Source of the DNA: Tenuifilum sp. 4138str
Lineage (GTDB): Bacteria > Bacteroidota > Bacteroidia > Bacteroidales > Tenuifilaceae
Reading direction: 5' to 3'
Assembly: GCF_041102575.1 (NCBI RefSeq)
Contig: NZ_JBGCUE010000010.1
Span: 62,001-126,000, forward strand
DNA length: 64,000 nt
In this document: positions 63,316-64,000 of the stretch, one piece after another
How positions within the stretch are numbered: position 1 is the stretch's first letter
Layout: every line of letters starts with the position of its first letter
Position numbers and translations under genes: made by a program
The notes under the pieces: model-generated
The model's database searches: none
Seen by the model: only the letters and a program-made list of their open reading frames with translations
Told to the model about the DNA's origin: nothing

Positions 63316-64000
63316 ATGCCAGCAAAGGAATCACCCCGTATTGTTTACATGGGCACGCCCGAGTTTGCCGTTGAACCACTTAGGGCGATTATTGAAGCAG
63401 GGTACAACGTGTCAGCGGTAGTCACTGTTCCTGATAAACCCGCAGGCCGAGGTTTAAAACTTCAGCCCTCACCGGTTAAAGTATTTGCCGAGCAAAACCA
63501 TATTCCCGTACTTCAGCCAGAAAAGCTCAGGGATCCGCAGTTCATTCAAACACTGAAAGAGATAAATCCCGATATTACCGTAGTTGTTGCCTTTAGGATG
63601 TTACCAAGGGATGTTTGGCAAATTCCTCGTTTAGGAACCTTTAACCTTCATGCCTCGCTTTTGCCCCAGTACAGGGGTGCTGCACCCATTAATTGGGCAA
63701 TCATAAATGGTGAAAAGGAAACCGGAATTACCACTTTTTTACTTGATGAACAGATTGATACTGGTAATATCCTTCTTCAAAAGAGTGTACCCATAGGCGA
63801 AACCGAAACCGCCGGCGAACTCCACGATAGGCTAATGTATCAGGGGGCAGGACTTGTTGTTGAAACAATAAACATGCTTTATGCTGGTAACATCAATCCT
63901 ATTCCTCAAAACCAAATCAAGGTAAGTGGAGAGCTAAAACCAGCCCCAAAAATTTTTAAGGAAACCTGTCGTGTTGACTGGAACAATCCATCCCAAAAAG
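63316..64000 (+). CDS. fmt: Methionyl-tRNA formyltransferase, 3' end cut by window edge
   Basis: It formylates Met-tRNA(fMet) with 10-formyl-THF for initiation. The 228 visible codons from an ATG cover the catalytic domain and the start of the C-terminal part. RIVYMGTPEFAVEPLRAII is the usual opening; NLHASLLPQYRGAAPINWAI and the TTFLLDEQIDTGNILLQ segment carry the formyl-binding and catalytic residues. No stop is reached in the window. It is probably co-transcribed with ribBA. Confidence 0.96.
   Translation, partial: MPAKESPRIVYMGTPEFAVEPLRAIIEAGYNVSAVVTVPDKPAGRGLKLQPSPVKVFAEQNHIPVLQPEKLRDPQFIQTLKEINPDITVVVAFRMLPRDVWQIPRLGTFNLHASLLPQYRGAAPINWAIINGEKETGITTFLLDEQIDTGNILLQKSVPIGETETAGELHDRLMYQGAGLVVETINMLYAGNINPIPQNQIKVSGELKPAPKIFKETCRVDWNNPSQK

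Overview
The window reads as an ordinary chromosomal stretch of a Bacteroidota bacterium, most likely of the Bacteroidales/Marinilabiliales group. The basis is a GldB-type lipoprotein, a PG0541-type efflux partner, a SiaC/DUF1987 protein, DUF4369/thioredoxin-fold lipoproteins, a GT3-type glycogen synthase fused to a phosphorylase, and many starts preceded by the Bacteroidota -7 element TAnnTTTG rather than a clear Shine-Dalgarno. GC content looks a little above 40% by eye. I cannot name a genus.

Layout. 0-4.9 kb: a GIY-YIG nuclease cut by the window edge, gldB-like lipoprotein, fhs (formate-THF ligase) and a leftward OprO/P-type porin with a possible Pho box. 4.9-6.4 kb: a 1.5-kb gene-free island made of several short repeat and hairpin families. 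6.5-16.9 kb (rightward): a lytic transglycosylase, uvrA, an AbgT transporter, siaC with a TPR-PP2C phosphatase, and an OmpA/OmpL47 pair. 17.0-17.2 kb: a heptanucleotide tandem repeat and a small gene remnant. 17.2-23.8 kb (leftward): a five-gene RND efflux operon headed by its own tetR. 24-29.2 kb: lysS, then a convergent aminotransferase/glycosyltransferase/ABC-permease cluster. 29.3-31.9 kb: thioredoxin-fold lipoprotein, lpxH, acpH. 31.9-39 kb (leftward): purH-mreBCD-mrdA-rodA, the rod-shape operon. 39.4-42.6 kb: a MacB/FtsX-like permease, rsmA and a second thioredoxin-fold lipoprotein. 42.9-52 kb: a four-gene glycogen cluster (debranching enzyme, GT4, GH57, and a GT3-GT35 fusion of 1417 residues). 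52-56.8 kb: ribF, ahcY, queG, an S4 protein, a DUF4349 lipoprotein. 56.9-57.4 kb: one tRNA-Met among three damaged tRNA-like copies. 57.7-64 kb: START-like protein, lptF/G permease, two glycosyltransferases, ribBA and a truncated fmt.

Most of the window is housekeeping: one-carbon and purine metabolism (fhs, purH, fmt), riboflavin (ribF, ribBA), cell wall and outer membrane (mre/mrd/rodA, lpxH, lptF/G, lytic transglycosylase), translation (lysS, queG, rsmA, tRNA-Met) and glycogen turnover. The least ordinary parts are the repeat island, the tRNA-derived array with an exact 73-bp duplication, the synthase-phosphorylase fusion next to a GH57 enzyme with a lysine-rich tail, the recent 27-bp in-frame duplication in the TolC-like gene, the heptad repeat, and the paired operator-like sites around the tetR promoter. 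I saw no CRISPR array, transposase, integrase or phage gene.
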